Both the position numbers and the translations under genes were made by a program. The notes beneath the pieces were generated by a model. That model had not been told where the DNA came from, did not search any database, and saw only the letters and a list, made by a program, of their open reading frames with translations. This document shows positions 43,701 to 56,972 of a stretch of DNA of 64,000 bases, piece after piece. The first letter of the stretch is position 1, and each line of letters begins with the position of its first letter. The DNA is taken from assembly GCA_963575645.1 (NCBI GenBank), contig OY754475.1, positions 1,116,001-1,180,000 of the forward strand, given 5' to 3'. The DNA comes from Xanthostigma xanthostigma. Its lineage: Eukaryota > Arthropoda > Insecta > Raphidioptera > Raphidiidae.

Positions 43701-46380
43701 TGTTTTGTCTCGGTTTTTTTCTTTAAAAAAAAACAAATTTTTACGTGTGGATGATTTTTTTGTAATTAAAAAATTGTGATTGTTGTGATATTATTTTTTT
43801 TATATTTTTGACATGTGAACGGATTGTTTGGATATATCTTGGATATTTTCTATTTTTATGAGGTATATGTTTTTTTTTATAAATTCTTGGTATATATATT
43901 AAAGTTTAGTTCCGTGTTATTTACAGAAAAAAAATGGAACGTATCAGAGAAAATATTAAATATTTGCACAGCTTTATTTGCTTTGTATACACAAAATAAT
44001 TAAACGAAATCACGTAATATTTCAAATTGGCGTATATAAAATAATTTAAGTATTTATCTATACTTTGAAAGGCATAACAAATTTTAAGTCTTTTTTTTGT
44101 ACATTTCCTGTGAATTTCATCCCACTTTAATGTCATTTCCTGTAAATTGGAAATAGCTTCCCCTTGTTCCCATACGACGTACAAGATTTAATAAAAAAAA
44201 TTTCAATGACACGTTATTTAATCTATCTAACCAGCATCTTATACGTCGACAAAACATGGGGTTGTTTCATTCGAATACAATAAAAAAACGTATTATCAAA
44301 AATAAATCTACCCCTAAAATAGAACCCTCATGTTGTAACCGCATGTATTTTTTTTTCTTTTCTAGATCTTCACGTTCTAGAGTCGTTCTCCATAATATTA
44401 GATTTCTTTACCGATTTCGAATATAAATCCGATCCGTATACCTATATAAGAAAACTGTTTTTTTCAAACGTGTTCTGGAATATTAAAGGGTTCTAAAGCT
44501 GGCATCACATCCTTCGGGAAACTTGAACTCCGATTCGGAATTCGAAGTAAATGTTTTTTCCGTTTTGGAACGCTCTTGTATTTTGTTCCGTTTACTCCTC
44601 CCTTATAATGTGCGTTTTGACAAGATTTGGGTACAAGTTTAATAAAAAACGAGCCTGTCCATTTCTAGTGAGACTGGCGCCGACAGATAGACACAGACTA
44701 AAATTCTGGAAGCGCGTTTTCCCGCCTAGGTGCCATATATACAGAATATTCTAAAAATCCCCAACGACATATGTTCCGTTATTTTCGCGACATGTGATAT
44801 TTTATAATCACCTGTATAATTTTGTGTACACATTTTTACAATAGAATCCTGTTTGGATTCAAGTTTATCAGCTATCATATTTCGTTAGAAGATTATATTA
44901 TAATTTTATTTTTTTCTCACTCTTTTATTAGTTCCTAATAAAAATGGTATTAAAAATATCTTTCTGACGCACTAATCTTCTTTTTATTGCCCTACGATTT
45001 ATAAGCAGGTGTTAAAAAAAGATTTACTTTCAAAAGGATTACATGAAATCGGTAACCAGTTCGTAAATAAAATATTAAAACAAGCGTAAAAAATATTTTT
45101 ATAGTCGATCAATTGTTTCTGATCCGACAGTGCTAAAATAAAAGCCAGTGGACATAATTTATTGTTTTTGTAGATTTCGTGTTTTTGAATTAAAACAAAA
45201 TAAATAATAACCTTTTTAAAAGGGTTGCATAATTATTAAAATCAATTATCTACCACTAAATTTTCAACCGGAAGAAATGTAAAATAATAATTTAAAAAAT
45301 GTTTCGCTGCTATCACAAACAATTAAACATATTTTAGTTAAAAACAGCGTTTTTTTAAAAAAAACGTAACATTTTTTTAAATGTTCTTAATGTATTCAGT
45401 TAATCGTCAAACAAAAATATGAGACCGTTAATCCTATTATTTAACAAACATGTGTTTTGCAGACACCTCTGTCTATAGATATGACGGTATTTTTATGCAA
45501 AAATAAAATTCAAATATTCAGTTTTTGTCGTGCTGTTTTTTTATGCTAAACTGCTATAGTTTTGACGTCTTTAGAGCTAGTTTTAATGTCAATTTAAAAG
45601 TACACTTGAAATATAATGTGCGGTGATTGCACGGTTGAAATTCAGACTCAAACCCTTCGGAACCGAGAGATATGTCAGGTCCATTACGAACAGACTTCGT
45701 TCTCAAAAAGGTCCAGGTCTGTAGGTCCAATGCAACTTTATGGCTAAAAATCCGTGAAAACTTCTGAATTTTCGTAGACGAATTCAACAATAATAAATTA
45801 TGAGGTGTTAATACTCTTGGGAACCAAATACTGGTTATCACGATTGTATTAGGCGTCTTCTTACCAATCCGAGGCTTGCACATACGAATCCTTGTAGGTC
45901 TGACTGCAGCGGGAAGTATCCCTGCGCCACAATTTCACCTGTCCAAATATCTACGGTATCGATATCTAGTTTGAAAGTATACTATAAAAAAATAGGTTGT
46001 GGCGCCGTACAAAAATTTTCGAGCGTGCAGTCAGAATCCAAAAATCATTGTTTTGGGCTTCATTGTATTGCTGCGATATCTTATACACATCTCTCTATTG
46101 GTATGCAAAAGTAAATTTGCATGAATTCAAACTCTATGCAAAGCACTTGCACATTTTTATTTTCTGGAGAATGCAAAAGTATGCAAATTCTAAAAAGTTA
46201 ATGATAGTGTTGGGAACTCGACGAAGCCACGGGGGATTTTGTACCCCGGCTTTGAACAACGTATGCTGTACACATTGACAAATGAATCGAAATATACCGT
46301 GTGTGTAGAAATTGATAAAGAGAGCGAGGCGAGTGATGTACCCGCTGTTATGATTAGACCGCGTAGCATTTCGTTCTTTT
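43701..46380. other. Anonymous AT-rich sequence
   Basis: The longest frame is 109 codons on the minus strand (45554-45883), Lys/Ser/Thr-rich with no domain. No repeat match was noticed. Confidence 0.5.
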
Positions 46381-46590
46381 TGACGTGATAACGTCTTATA
46401 AATTGATGAAACACCAGCTGCACGCACGAAAGAGTGTAACGTTCCGCCTGACCCTGTGCGTGCAAGCGAGAGCGCAGTATGCTTCGGCCCAAGTTTGACA
46501 GCTACTAAAATTTAGGTTATGTATTACGGAATACGTTATCACGTAAAACTATCGTCCGTAAATCGACTTTACAGACAACCATTTTTTTTT
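46381..46590 (+). mobile_element. Helentron-like element A, copy 8 (210 bp)
   Basis: On the plus strand TGACGTGATAACGTCTTATA through CGTTCCGCCTGACCCTGTGC to AAACTATCGTCCGTAAATCG, GACAACCATTTTT. One base of the hairpin loop differs (ATCGAC). The interior joins GCTTCGGCCCAAGTTTGACA to the AGCTACTAAAATTTAGGTTA block. Confidence 0.7.
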
Positions 46591-46951
46591 TTATCGATAT
46601 CACTGCTCAATGTATTGAAGAATGTCCACTGGACCTTTGGTTCGAGTGCAATGAGAAATGCATTGATCATTTTTTTTGACGAAATTCGACTCTATTTATT
46701 GATAGAACAATTCGTGGGTATAAGGAAGAAACTGTATTCAAAAATGAAACGTCCTTTTTTTTGGCCGATTTTGTTTCTCGTCTACAACTGCGGTTGATAA
46801 TGATATAATGTCTACTGCAGACGAAATTTCAGATGCAAATACCAATGCACAACGGTCTTCAAGTCTGAAAATCAAGAAGATTCGATGCATCTTCTTTTTT
46901 ATTGTTATCACTAGCTTTTGTTCTTCTTCATATGTATTTGCGTGCGTTTAA

Positions 46952-47659
46952 GGAGGTTGAGTCGTTTTACGAAGATAATGAAAAAAATCTGAAATAAAGT
47001 TCTTTTAATAGATTTTTTTATGACAAAATTTTCTGTAAAAAATCCAAAATCATTAGGAGATTTATAAAGTTAAAAATTAAAAAAAACTTTTACATATAGT
47101 CTTATGGAAAATATGTCAACCTAGCATGCAAACGGTACATTTTAATTTTTTGCAAATAACCAAATAATGTCAGCAGTTCCGAAAACTATCTATGTAAAGC
47201 ATCGATGTCTTACGCATATTTTAATATTTTTTCCAATTTAATTAGGAGACTTTTAATCAATAAAAAAAATTATTAAGTCTTAGCACTTTTCGATTATGGA
47301 CTTTTATTCTTGACAGTTTTAACAATTTTAACTGAATTTTCAACTTTTTAATGATTTAATTTTAATTTTTATTACTTCTTATTTCTTTTTTTAATTTACT
47401 GCAAAAAATATGTAAAATACATATATTTACATACATTTATTTTTTTTAACCTATCTTTGTATAAAAAATTCAAAAGTTAGTCCATTAAGTAAAATACTGA
47501 AATAATTAATTTATATTAAAAAAAAATATTTATTTATGCCTTTATGACAATAATTTATTGGTATCATCGACTTATAACCTTTTGTAAAAATTTATTATGG
47601 AGAAGTTCTCATTTAGAATTCGACTTATTTTTGATTGGGACTGTAACGGATCAACCTCC
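46952..47659 (-). mobile_element. TTAA-flanked element C, copy 2 (inverted)
   Basis: TTAA at 46948-46951 and 47660-47663 flank a 708-bp copy that matches 1658-2348 in reverse complement, from GGAGGTTGAGTCGTTTTACG to CCGTTACAG-type right end. No coding capacity. Divergence is low (a few substitutions and homopolymer changes). Confidence 0.75.
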
Positions 47660-47663
47660 TTAA

Positions 47664-48910
47664 ACGGATTTAACATGAAAACTATTTTTTTTTCTTTTCA
47701 AAAGATCGCGCGCAGTAAATAATTTTCGCACCTCAACTTTGAGCAATTTAAGTTTTTTCCAAACGCGTCGTTACGAAAACAATTGCGGTATATATCGATT
47801 AAACAATTTCGACAATCAGTGTTGTTCAATCAGTTGAAAACGGCCTAATTTCGGAACACTTGGAAACAAATGAATTAAAGCGATAACCGTGCGAACATTC
47901 GCTTCGTGTTCCCGTGGGACGTTTGAAAAAACAGTTGACGTTGCAGAGCGTACAAAAAAAGGACGACAACCGAACCGTTTATCCAATTAAATATTTATTC
48001 GTCTGTGAGGCGAATTAGAGTCTCGGATGATGTCTAATTGATACAATTAATCCATTACAATCGTACTTCTGTATTTATTGTTCGCGTAGCATTATTGACT
48101 TCAGTACTGTATACCCTCAAAACTATTTTTTTATGTTGTAAAAAGGCTAAAGCTAGCGTTCTCTATTATTTACACTTGTTAAACTGTGTTTTTTTTATAT
48201 AAAAAAATGAATATTTTACCCAAAAAATCAATACATGTTACCAATTAATTATTTTTTTGTATAATAAATCGAAAATCCAGTTGATAGTTTTAACAGGTCT
48301 TGAAATAGAACGTGGCAACTGGGGGCTTGTAATACAGGAGCAACAACATTGCTACACATTCGATTCTCAAGCCCCTGAAAGTTGTTACAAATATTTTTCA
48401 AAAAAACTAAATATTTAGCATACACTGGAACAGTTCTTGATTGATAAATGAATTGATAATATCAAAATTGTAATTTTAATATTCTAAGATTTAATTTTTC
48501 GAGTCTGTCTCTGTTCACGGCAAGTATTTGAAAACCGCTGAATCGATTTGGGTTTTGCTATTCCAGTGAAGTATATCATACTCTTCGTGAAAAGTGCATT
48601 TCACTGTAGTGGAAAAGATTAAAAAGCCGGCTTATTGTTGAACAAATGAATAGAGTTTATTGTTAGAGTAAGTGATTGTTCTAATTGGTAAATGTTTGTT
48701 GTTAATTGGATAATGAGCTCGTTTGGTTGATTGAGTATCTCTCTCTACTCTTTCTCCCTCATCCCTCCTCTCTCTCTTCACTATCTAGAAAACACTAATT
48801 TTCTAACATAGGGTGTGACCATAAATATATTTGATTTGCTATTTCCTGAATAGAGAATGACACTGTAGAAAAGTTTTGATCCATTTTATCACATTTTCTG
48901 ATTAAAAAAA
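47664..48910. other. Anonymous sequence
   Basis: CT-rich tract at about 48735-48785. No repeat or credible frame is recognised. Confidence 0.5.
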
Positions 48911-49562
48911 TTGGTTGTCTGTAAAGTCGGTTTACGGACGATAGTTTTACGTGATAACGTATTCCGTAATACATAACCTAAACCTCCCAAAATTTGGTTT
49001 CAATCCGCTTATCCTTGGTGTCGGAATGATAAGAAATGTCAAAAGTGACGTTTGCAACTTACAAAGTATTATGTTCTAATAATAATTAGTTATTCCAATA
49101 CTTAACTTAGAAGGCTTTGCATTTCACAATATACTTATGTCAAAAAATTGAATTAAACATTAGAAATGCAGCCGTTTTCATGTTAAGACAAGACATACGT
49201 TTGCTTCTAATTTCCATGTACGGCAAACAAAGACAACCGACCGCGTCGCGCCATGCATTACACAACATTGCATTTATACAGCTATTTTTCTATATAAATT
49301 TGTATAAAATATTTTTCTATATGTATAAAAAAACTGTTTAGGCAAATTCTGTTATACGAAATCTATGTAAAATGTTCTCCTCTTTCGTTTAAGACTGGTT
49401 TCAAACCGATCTGATTTAAATTGAGCGAGAAATTAGCAAAAAGCACGCACAGGGTCAGGCGGAACGTTAGGAACGTTACGTTACACTTTTTCGAACATGC
49501 AGCCGGTGTTTTATCAATTTATAAGATTGGTGATTCATCAATTTATAAGACGTTATCACGTC
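48911..49562 (-). mobile_element. Helentron-like element A, copy 9, carrying a repeat D fragment
   Basis: The left terminus runs TTGGTTGTCTGTAAAG to ATTCCGTAATACATAACCTA. Then 48983-49440 is repeat D sequence (CCCAAAATTTGGTTTCAATC, AGTGACGTTTGC-like, TTTAAATTGAGCGAGAAATT). The right terminus resumes at AAAAGCACGCACAGGGTCAG and ends CGTTATCACGTCA. The junction AAAAGCACGCACAGGGTC is the one used by copies 2 and 4. Confidence 0.7.
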
Positions 49563-51040
49563 AAAAACTGGATAGTGTTTAGTAAATTTTTTTCTTGTTC
49601 GTAAAGATATTGTGACTGTATATACTCGCTCGGTTTAACGTTATATCACTCGTATAATATCTTCATTTACGAACGGGATACATACTACCTTATGCATACC
49701 TGTCGATAAAAAAAATGATTAAATAACGATGTTCATTTGAGATTTAATTTCAGATTCATTAATTAAAAAAAAAGAGGGAACGGGACACTAATTTGAATAA
49801 TGATCGATCTGTTATATTTGAGTTTTTGTGTTTTCAAGAAATACTCATTAAAATGTAATGAAAACCGAAGACCAAATTGAAAGATTTTATATATATTTAC
49901 TTTTAATAAAATGCCGACGTAGTACCTTTTTTTATTACAAAGTTAAGAAGCGTCAAACTTTTTTTTTAACTTTATGAGACACTGAAGTGTTTGATAGATT
50001 TGATAACGGCTCAGATATGAATTTATAATTGAGCTTTAATGATCGAAAAAAACTCTCGGGAAAGTTTACGCTTCAATGATGCTGTTAATAAACATTTTAT
50101 AATTGACAGAAGATAAAAAATTCATCCTAATACAGTCGACTCCCCATCCATGCACGCTACTTCGTACAGACAGATCACGTTCATGGTGGCAGACTATAAA
50201 ATCATTCATCGATATCATTGTTAAAATTATAGTAAATTATGTATCAAGGTTGTAATGCAATATTTTATACAGACATGAAAAGCAGCTATTTTTTTAATGA
50301 TTTTATTAGTTTTGTACACGTGCGTTTTATGTAAAAGCTCTCGCCTAAAAATGTAGTGTAAGGAAAGATGCAGATACATTTTGTAGATTATAGACGCTCG
50401 AAAACAGAAGTCATAAATGTTTCAAGTATGTATGACGAAATTTGGTATGTCAATGGTATCGTGCTCCATTTTAGAAAGTGTTGACACTTTTGACACTTCT
50501 GCGTTTGTTATACAAAAAAGTGTAGCCATCGATTTATACAGCCAAATTATACTTTTCAGTGTAAAGGCTAGTGAGTTATCTGTACACTAACACTAATATA
50601 CCAAAAGATTACAATATTCGTGAGGACACCCTGTATATAGACAGGTGGGTCAGATATTTGCCTACAATTTTAATGTATAACATTGTAATGTTTATTTGCC
50701 GGTTCAGCACAAAAAATTATTTCGCGTTCTGCGAAGCTTATACATAAAAATTATATTTAATATTTGCGATTGTCAGCATTTTTAGCATATTAAACCTCTT
50801 CTCGCAAATTACTTTGTATTGTGTGTCCACAACCAGTTCGTAATTATACAGGATGTAGGGAAAAAATTAACGATCAAGAAGTAGTAAATGAACTGCTTAT
50901 ATACCTCATTTTAATTGCACAATAACCCAATTGCATGCGGGAAGTAAAGGTTGAGATTTCAGATGGTAGAAGATTGTTAGTTTATTTTGTGCTGGTTTAC
51001 CGTGGACCCAACTGCAAATTTTAAACTCCCGTTACACTAT
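49563..51040. other. Anonymous AT-rich sequence
   Basis: GGACACCCTGTATATA (50623) and ATACAGGATGTAGGGA (50847) resemble mariner-type ends that recur in insect genomes, but no paired element is evident. Confidence 0.4.
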
Positions 51041-51185
51041 TTTAAGGGTTGAATTTTCAAAAAATTATTTTAAGCGGATGCCTACGTCATCTGTGTGCCA
51101 AATTTCAGCCCAATCCGTCTAGTAGTTTGAGCTGTGCGTTGATAGGTCAGTCAGTCAGTCAGTCACGGTTTCGTTTTAGAATATA
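51041..51185 (+). mobile_element. LINE 3'-tail remnant (RTE-like)
   Basis: TTTAAGCGGATGCCTACGTC, CCAAATTTCAGCCCAATCCG, TCTAGTAGTTTGAGCTGTGC and a CAGT microsatellite (51147-51165) followed by CACGGTTTCG are a characteristic LINE tail. No coding region is left. Confidence 0.7.
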
Positions 51186-52006
51186 GATTACTAAGCTTAT
51201 ATGTTATTTTTTAATTAATATTGTCTAAAATCTAAATTAACCAGAGACCGCGAGAAAGAGAGAGAGGCGGTATTTTTTTTTTCAAACGGTTTATCCGCCA
51301 CATATTTCGGTGGAAACCATTTTCAATCCTTTGTTATTCGAACAATGCCTTTACGCATTTTCCAGCTGTTTTCAGTGGTGTGGTGCATTCTGGAAGAGGA
51401 GGCGGTATTCCAGCGCGTGAGAAACGGGATAAAGGGGGAAGGTTATAGGTAAACATCTGAGCATAGCTCTTCCACTTTGCACAGTTTCTCCCAAACAACT
51501 TAGGATAATACCATCATTAATAATTTAAACTCGTCCAACTTTACGTGTGCAACGTTTCAACCGTTATCTCAGACAGTGACGGCTCGTCACCAACTGAGGC
51601 AACGTTTCACCATCTTGAAGAATTTGATGAAGTGCTAAAAGTCACCAAAAAAAAAACACCAAATCAGTTAACATTTTTTTTCTTCATCAGATGATTAAAG
51701 TCATTGAAATTCATCATTTTCTGATGATGCTAACATAGTTAGAGTGTTCTCGCCTAGAAAAAACAATTGAAGCTCCCAAACGCATTGTCATAAATTTATT
51801 TATCGAAATTTGTTTATTGCACACACCAAAAAAAAAACAACAAGCTCCTAACGTTTATATTTTTCTAAGGGTCGTTTTCTCAAAATCATTTTACCATAGT
51901 TTTATGAATGATTACTATGGTAACAATATCGGTACTTGTTCTTTCAAACGATACGTTTAAATTGACGCTGTCCTCGTGAAACAGTTTTAATGTTTGTACC
52001 AGAAAT
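51186..52006. other. Anonymous sequence
   Basis: GA-rich tract near 51250. No recognised repeat. Confidence 0.45.
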
Positions 52007-52310
52007 GTGTTAATTAGACATTCAAAATTCGTTTTTAAAAATATTGACACTGTTCGGTCGAGTTCAGATTTCGCACTGGCACTTTTGGGATTTCTTCTTC
52101 ACGCGACGTCTATGTCTCCCAAGCTTCGGAGGCCTGCGGCGATCCCGGCGGATCAGGTCGACGATGTCATCCCACTCCCTTGTTGCGGTAGGACACGTTC
52201 CCGTCGCCCCAGTACATACAAAAAGACTGCGTCGCGATAATTTTGTATTATTACCCGGCACAACACAAAGTTTTCTCTTGCATCTTAAAAACTGCTTAAT
52301 TAAAAAATAA
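52007..52310. other. GC-richer patch, possibly an old coding remnant
   Basis: The segment 52090-52235 is much less AT-rich than its surroundings. Overlapping frames exist on both strands (65-88 codons). The minus frame contains REWDDIVDLIRRDRRRP, which is vaguely like the C-terminal region of LINE polyproteins. I cannot confirm this. Confidence 0.25.
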
Positions 52311-52409
52311 ATACGTTAACCGTCTGAAAATTCCCTCGAAGGAGTTTTTCTTCATCTAAAGTCATAATATAATCGTCCTCTTTAAAGGGATGATGTCTCC
52401 ATGTCACTT

Positions 52410-52525
52410 GTTTAAACAATTGATAGCGAAGAAAACATTTGACTGGGGCAGGTCTTTTGTTTAAACAATTGATAACGAAGAAAACATTTGACTGGGGTAC
52501 GTCTTTTGTTTAAACAATTGATGGG
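52410..52525. repeat. 49-bp tandem repeat, about 2.3 units
   Basis: GTTTAAACAATTGAT(A/G)(G/A) recurs at 52410, 52459 and 52508, and the first two units share GAAGAAAACATTTGACTGGG. Confidence 0.85.
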
Positions 52526-53829
52526 GAATAAAGAAAGAAAATTACCAGCGATTTCGCAACATATTAAGTCTATATGTATCAAAGCTGGGTGATGCCGGCA
52601 CAAATAAACAAAAATTCGGGAAACATGTTCCCGATTCTGAAGTAGGCACTATAAAAATTGAATGAAAACACATCCAGTTAGTACGTTAATTGCTAGTAAT
52701 AGTATGAGTGAGTTTAATTGCTCTAATTTCTGAAATGAGATCACGCCATAATAAAAATCATAAGCGACCAGATTTGATCAAAACTTGTTTGTTAAATGCT
52801 TTAAAGCACTTCTGTCATTTAGGAATTATAATCGTGTTTCACAGTCGAGCGTCATTTGTTACAGGCCCTTGAAGGGTCTAGAACATCCTTTAACTGCGCT
52901 GTGGGGTTACTGTTTTTTTTTAACAGACAACACATTAGAACCTTGTGTTGAAAAAAAAGAGAGAGAGAGCTAGAGTGAGTTATTAATTAATACCATAACT
53001 AGCTTACACACTCGCTCCAAGCGGCGTCAAGCATTGGGGCTAACGAGGTATGAAGCAAAAGATAAAAATTATAAATCATCCGTCACACGCTTGGATCAAG
53101 TGGGCTGGTTACATTCACTCGCTGTCTCTCTATATACATATATATCTACTTACAGTGTCCTCGTCAAAATGCGGCCGTCGTTATTCATGACGATCGGTTA
53201 TTAGGTGTAAAGAATTAATAACATTGACGATGAGATGATTAGAATCTATATATTAATTCGTTAAGAAAAAACTGTTTATACACCCTTTTTTAACACATTG
53301 CGCGCAAGGAGGAGTGTGAGTTGAGCCCAGTTAAAGTTCGTATACGGAGGAGTGCAGAAAGATAAAATTATTCGTTGTTTTACGTTCATACGCTGTACAA
53401 AAATTAGCGGAGTAAATTGTTTAATTGTTACGTTTACCGATTTGACTAAATTTTGTTTAGGTAAACAGTTGAACTAACGAACTAGCCGTCCAGTTAACTG
53501 ACTAATTGAACTATCGGCCTGCGAAATATATACATATTATACAATGTGTTTTGTAAAACATGACCGTTATGCAATGCTTGTGGGAATTGGGTTACAGTGT
53601 GTTTTACAAAACGGGGTTGTTTCCACAAAAAAAGAGACGTTGATCAATCTTAAATACTCATCTCAAACCCATAAAAATACATTAATAATAATAATAATGC
53701 GTTTAACGTCTGTTTCTTGACTCTATGTCATAACAGACGCCATTCGCACCATTACTATTTTTTTTCTACCACTCTTCCCGTTATTTTCTACAATTTTTAA
53801 ACTTCAACTTAATTAATAGCAATGGGCGA
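52526..53829. other. Anonymous sequence
   Basis: A GA microsatellite lies near 52960, CGAGGTATGAAGC at 53046 resembles the end of element G, and GTTTTGTAAAACA (53548-53560) is inverted at 53600-53612. No genes are recognised. Confidence 0.4.
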
Positions 53830-54120
53830 ATGAAGGATTTTTTAGGAAGTTAGGATAAGGTAGGCTTTTGAGCATAGGAGTTTGACAGGTAATCGGGCAT
53901 GGCCTTGAATAAGGAACCATCTCGATATTTATCTGGAATTATTGAGGGAAACCATGGAAAGCCTCAACAAGATGGCCGGTACAGGAATTACCGTTTCTCG
54001 ACGAGAGGCAGTATAGGAAAAAAAGTCCTGGCCACATCTGCCCCCGCCGGGATTCGATCCCGGTACCTCCCGAATGCGAGCGGTGAGAGCCGCTACGCCA
54101 CCCAGCTCGGTATAAAAACA
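53830..54120 (-). mobile_element. tRNA-derived SINE
   Basis: On the minus strand the head has GAGCTGGGTGGCGTAGCGG (A box, about 54090-54108) and ACCGGGATCGAATCCCGG (B box, about 54047-54064). A body follows with CCAGGACTTTTTTTCCTATA, CCATGGTTTCCCTCAATAAT and GGTTCCTTATTCAAGGCCAT, in the style of arthropod SINEs. The 87-codon plus frame and two 60-64-codon minus frames overlapping it are incidental. Confidence 0.75.
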
Positions 54121-54679
54121 CATTATTTGTCGGATATATATATGTTTATTTTTTCCCTATAACTTTTACAATCGCAATAAATTTTGTGCGGTCATAAACG
54201 CTTAATTACAAGAGACTTGGCCGTTATAAGAGAGGCCGCAGGCGGCGCGTAAATTTTGCATGTTAGAGAGAGAGTGCAGTTAAAACTGAAAATTATTCAA
54301 ATTCAAACAGACACGCTCGGGCAAAGTGCAAATCGTTGAACTTGGCTCGCTGAAACTTTCTGACATCGGTATGTCTTTTCTATTTGCAGGTTATAATATT
54401 CGACGACCTCTACTCGCTTCTTCTGCAAGAACGCAACATTTTAAAGTACAGACCTTTTGACACACAAATTTACACATTTTAACTTTTATCTTTCTGTGTT
54501 TTATAATTTAAAACATAAGTTTGCAAGTATCTTTGAAATATTACGGAATTTATTTCGGTTTGAAATTTTTTTTTTATTTTAAAGTGTTCGACTTCATTTC
54601 TTTTAAATTAGATTTCGTGTCGAATGTAGGCAATGCAAGAAAATAATTTATAAGATTTTAAATATACTATAGTGTCCCG
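54121..54679. other. Anonymous sequence
   Basis: No repeat or credible frame is recognised. Confidence 0.5.
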
Positions 54680-54885
54680 GTCCGGCTTCGCCCGTTTTTT
54701 CGTCGACTTATAATTGCAAAATTGGTCTCCACGAAAAACGCTTTTATTTTAATGCGATAATATATAGCCTATGTCCATCCTGAAGGTTATAAATAGTGGT
54801 GAAGGAATTTTTCAAATAGGTGCAGTGGTTCCGGAGATTACACACAAAACTCGCAGTCTCTTTTTATAATATAAGTATAGGTACA
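54680..54885 (+). mobile_element. LINE 3'-tail remnant (RTE-like)
   Basis: GTCCCGGTCCGGCTTCGCCC, TATGTCCATCCTGAAGGTTA, GTGCAGTGGTTCCGGAGATT and CTCTTTTTATAATATAAGTA form the typical lepidopteran tail. It shares TGTCCATCCTGAAGGT with 17040. Confidence 0.7.
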
Positions 54886-55399
54886 GATTAAATTTTTGTA
54901 ATCCAATGAGTCGTTTTATACCGAAAAATGTTGACCAAATCGTAAAGATGAAACAATTAGTGCCTTGATATGAAATAAAAATTTAAAATAAGCTTAGAAA
55001 GAAAAATATTTTATAGACCCGATGAAATGGCGTGAGAAAAATGTGTTCAATTTGAAAAATGAACCAAGTGAAATATTTTTGGGTACGCTAGCATGAGTTA
55101 ATTACGACATGCGTTCGAGTATAAGCAGGCCCTATAATTAAAAACGCGTTAGTTAGATAAAAACTTTACACTTTAATTATATGTATTTCAAGAATTGGTA
55201 CACTTAAAACATATGTTTTTGTAACGTCTTGACCACGCCCACCACTTTCTTGGTGTTTATTTTCACATGTGTTCTGTTGTTGGCTGATTAATCGCTTTTA
55301 ACAATAATGTGTCCTTGTTTGGATACAATTTTATCCTTTTATAAAAATATAAATTTTGTTGACATATTTTCTTTGTTGTGTCCGTAGTGCGAACTTTAA

Positions 55400-55512
55400 A
55401 AAACAACAATAGCGTTCCGTTTAGAGTCTAAACGGAACCTTATCGTTGTTTTCCGTACCCAAAGGGTTTAAATTTTAGATCCTCTATAGATACGGAACTC
55501 TAAAAAATATTT
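55400..55512 (-). mobile_element. Repeat D end fragment with a perfect palindrome
   Basis: AACGGAACC, CCGTACCCAAAGGGTTTAAA and ATACGGAACTCTAAAAA are repeat D terminal motifs. Within it, 55414-55438 is a perfect 25-bp palindrome (GTTCCGTTTAGA, central G, then its reverse complement). Confidence 0.55.
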
Positions 55513-55582
55513 TTACGTTTTTAGTATTGTTGTTATGTATAAAATAAACAACAATACTGAAAAAACAGACAGCATTGATTCT

Positions 55583-55613
55583 TCGAAGATGGCATAAAGT
55601 TTGCCGAAACGTC
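55583..55613 (+). other. CGAAGA-stem-GAAACGTC motif
   Basis: TCGAAGATGGCATAAAG then TTTGCCGAAACGTC repeats the layout of repeat P with a 4-bp stem GGCA/TGCC. It is followed by CAATAAAATGCAATAC. It probably marks the end of a degraded element. Confidence 0.35.
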
Positions 55614-55619
55614 AGACAA

Positions 55620-56272
55620 TAAAATGCAATACAAAAACCTTCAGTATTTGCTTAGTTAATCGATCCTATGCCACCAGGATTCATCCTTTAATCTTCCAAC
55701 ATTTAAACAGGATCATCGTCACTCTAAATTATTAGAGTTATTTTTCACAATTTTTACGTTTATTTTTTAACGACCCGTTGAGAAATTAGAGAATTTTCGA
55801 ATTGTATTTTTCCAAAACTTGTTTTATATAGTGACCGTAATAATTTTGAATTAAAGTATCTACGTTAATCATTTTTTAGGATATTTTTGAACAAACCATT
55901 GAAAAATTTGAGTCATTTACCTCTTTACTGAGTATGATAGCGTCAAACTTTAGATAAAAAAATAACACTGTTGATGATGATATTTCCAAAAATTAATCAC
56001 CGCCATCTATTTAATTGTCAGCAATTATTCGTAATCGTAATGACGTATCATCATTTTTAGTTTAATTGGGGTTTCCGCTCCGCCCCTCATTTCTAACTCG
56101 ACGGGGCGGTTGTTTTAATAAATAAAATTCTCGTTTGATACTCGATGTTGTATTTTTAAATATATGCGAAACACGGGCTGCATTTTGTCATACTGCTTGG
56201 GTTTGGTGTTGAACTTTAGTGCGCCAAAATTAAAATTTTTTCTTAACAACTAAACTGTCTTAAAAGTCGAGC
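55620..56272. other. Anonymous AT-rich sequence
   Basis: Nothing is recognised. Confidence 0.5.
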
Positions 56273-56276
56273 TTAA

Positions 56277-56968
56277 GGAGGTTGAGCCGTTTTACGAAGA
56301 TAATGAAAAAATCTGAAATAAAGTTTTTTTAATAGATTTTTTTACGACAAAATTTTCTGTAAAAAATCCAAAATCATTAGGAGATTTATAAAGTTAAAAA
56401 TTAAAAAAAACTTTTACATGTAGTCTTATGGAAAATATGTCAAGCTAGCATGCAAACTGTTCATTTTAATTTTTTGCAAATAACCAAATAATGTCAGCAG
56501 TTCCAAAAACTATCTATGTAAAGCATCGATGTCTTACGCATATTTTAATATTTTTTCCAATTTAATTAGGAGACTTTTAATCAATAAAAAAAATTATTAA
56601 ACCTTAGCACTTTTCGATTATGGACTTTTATTCTTGACAGATTTAACAATTTTAACTGAATTTTCAACTTTTTAATGATTTAATTTTAATTTTTATTACT
56701 TATAATTTATTTTTTTAATTAATTACTGCAAAAAATATGTAAAATACAGATATTTACTTAAATTTATTTTTTTAACCTAACTTTGTACAAAAAATACAAA
56801 AATTAGTCCATTAAGTATAAAGTACTGAAATAATTAATTAATATTAAAAAAAATATTAATTAATGCTTTTATGACAATAATTTATTGGTATCATCGACTT
56901 ATAAACTATAAAAGTTCCCATTTAGAATTCGACTTACTTTTGATTGGGACTGTAACGGATCAACCTCC
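56277..56968 (-). mobile_element. TTAA-flanked element C, copy 3 (inverted)
   Basis: TTAA at 56273-56276 and 56969-56972 flank a 692-bp copy in the same orientation as copy 2. GGAGGTTGAGCCGTTTTACG opens it and CTGTAACGGATCAACCTCC closes it. No coding frame. Confidence 0.75.
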
Positions 56969-56972
56969 TTAA

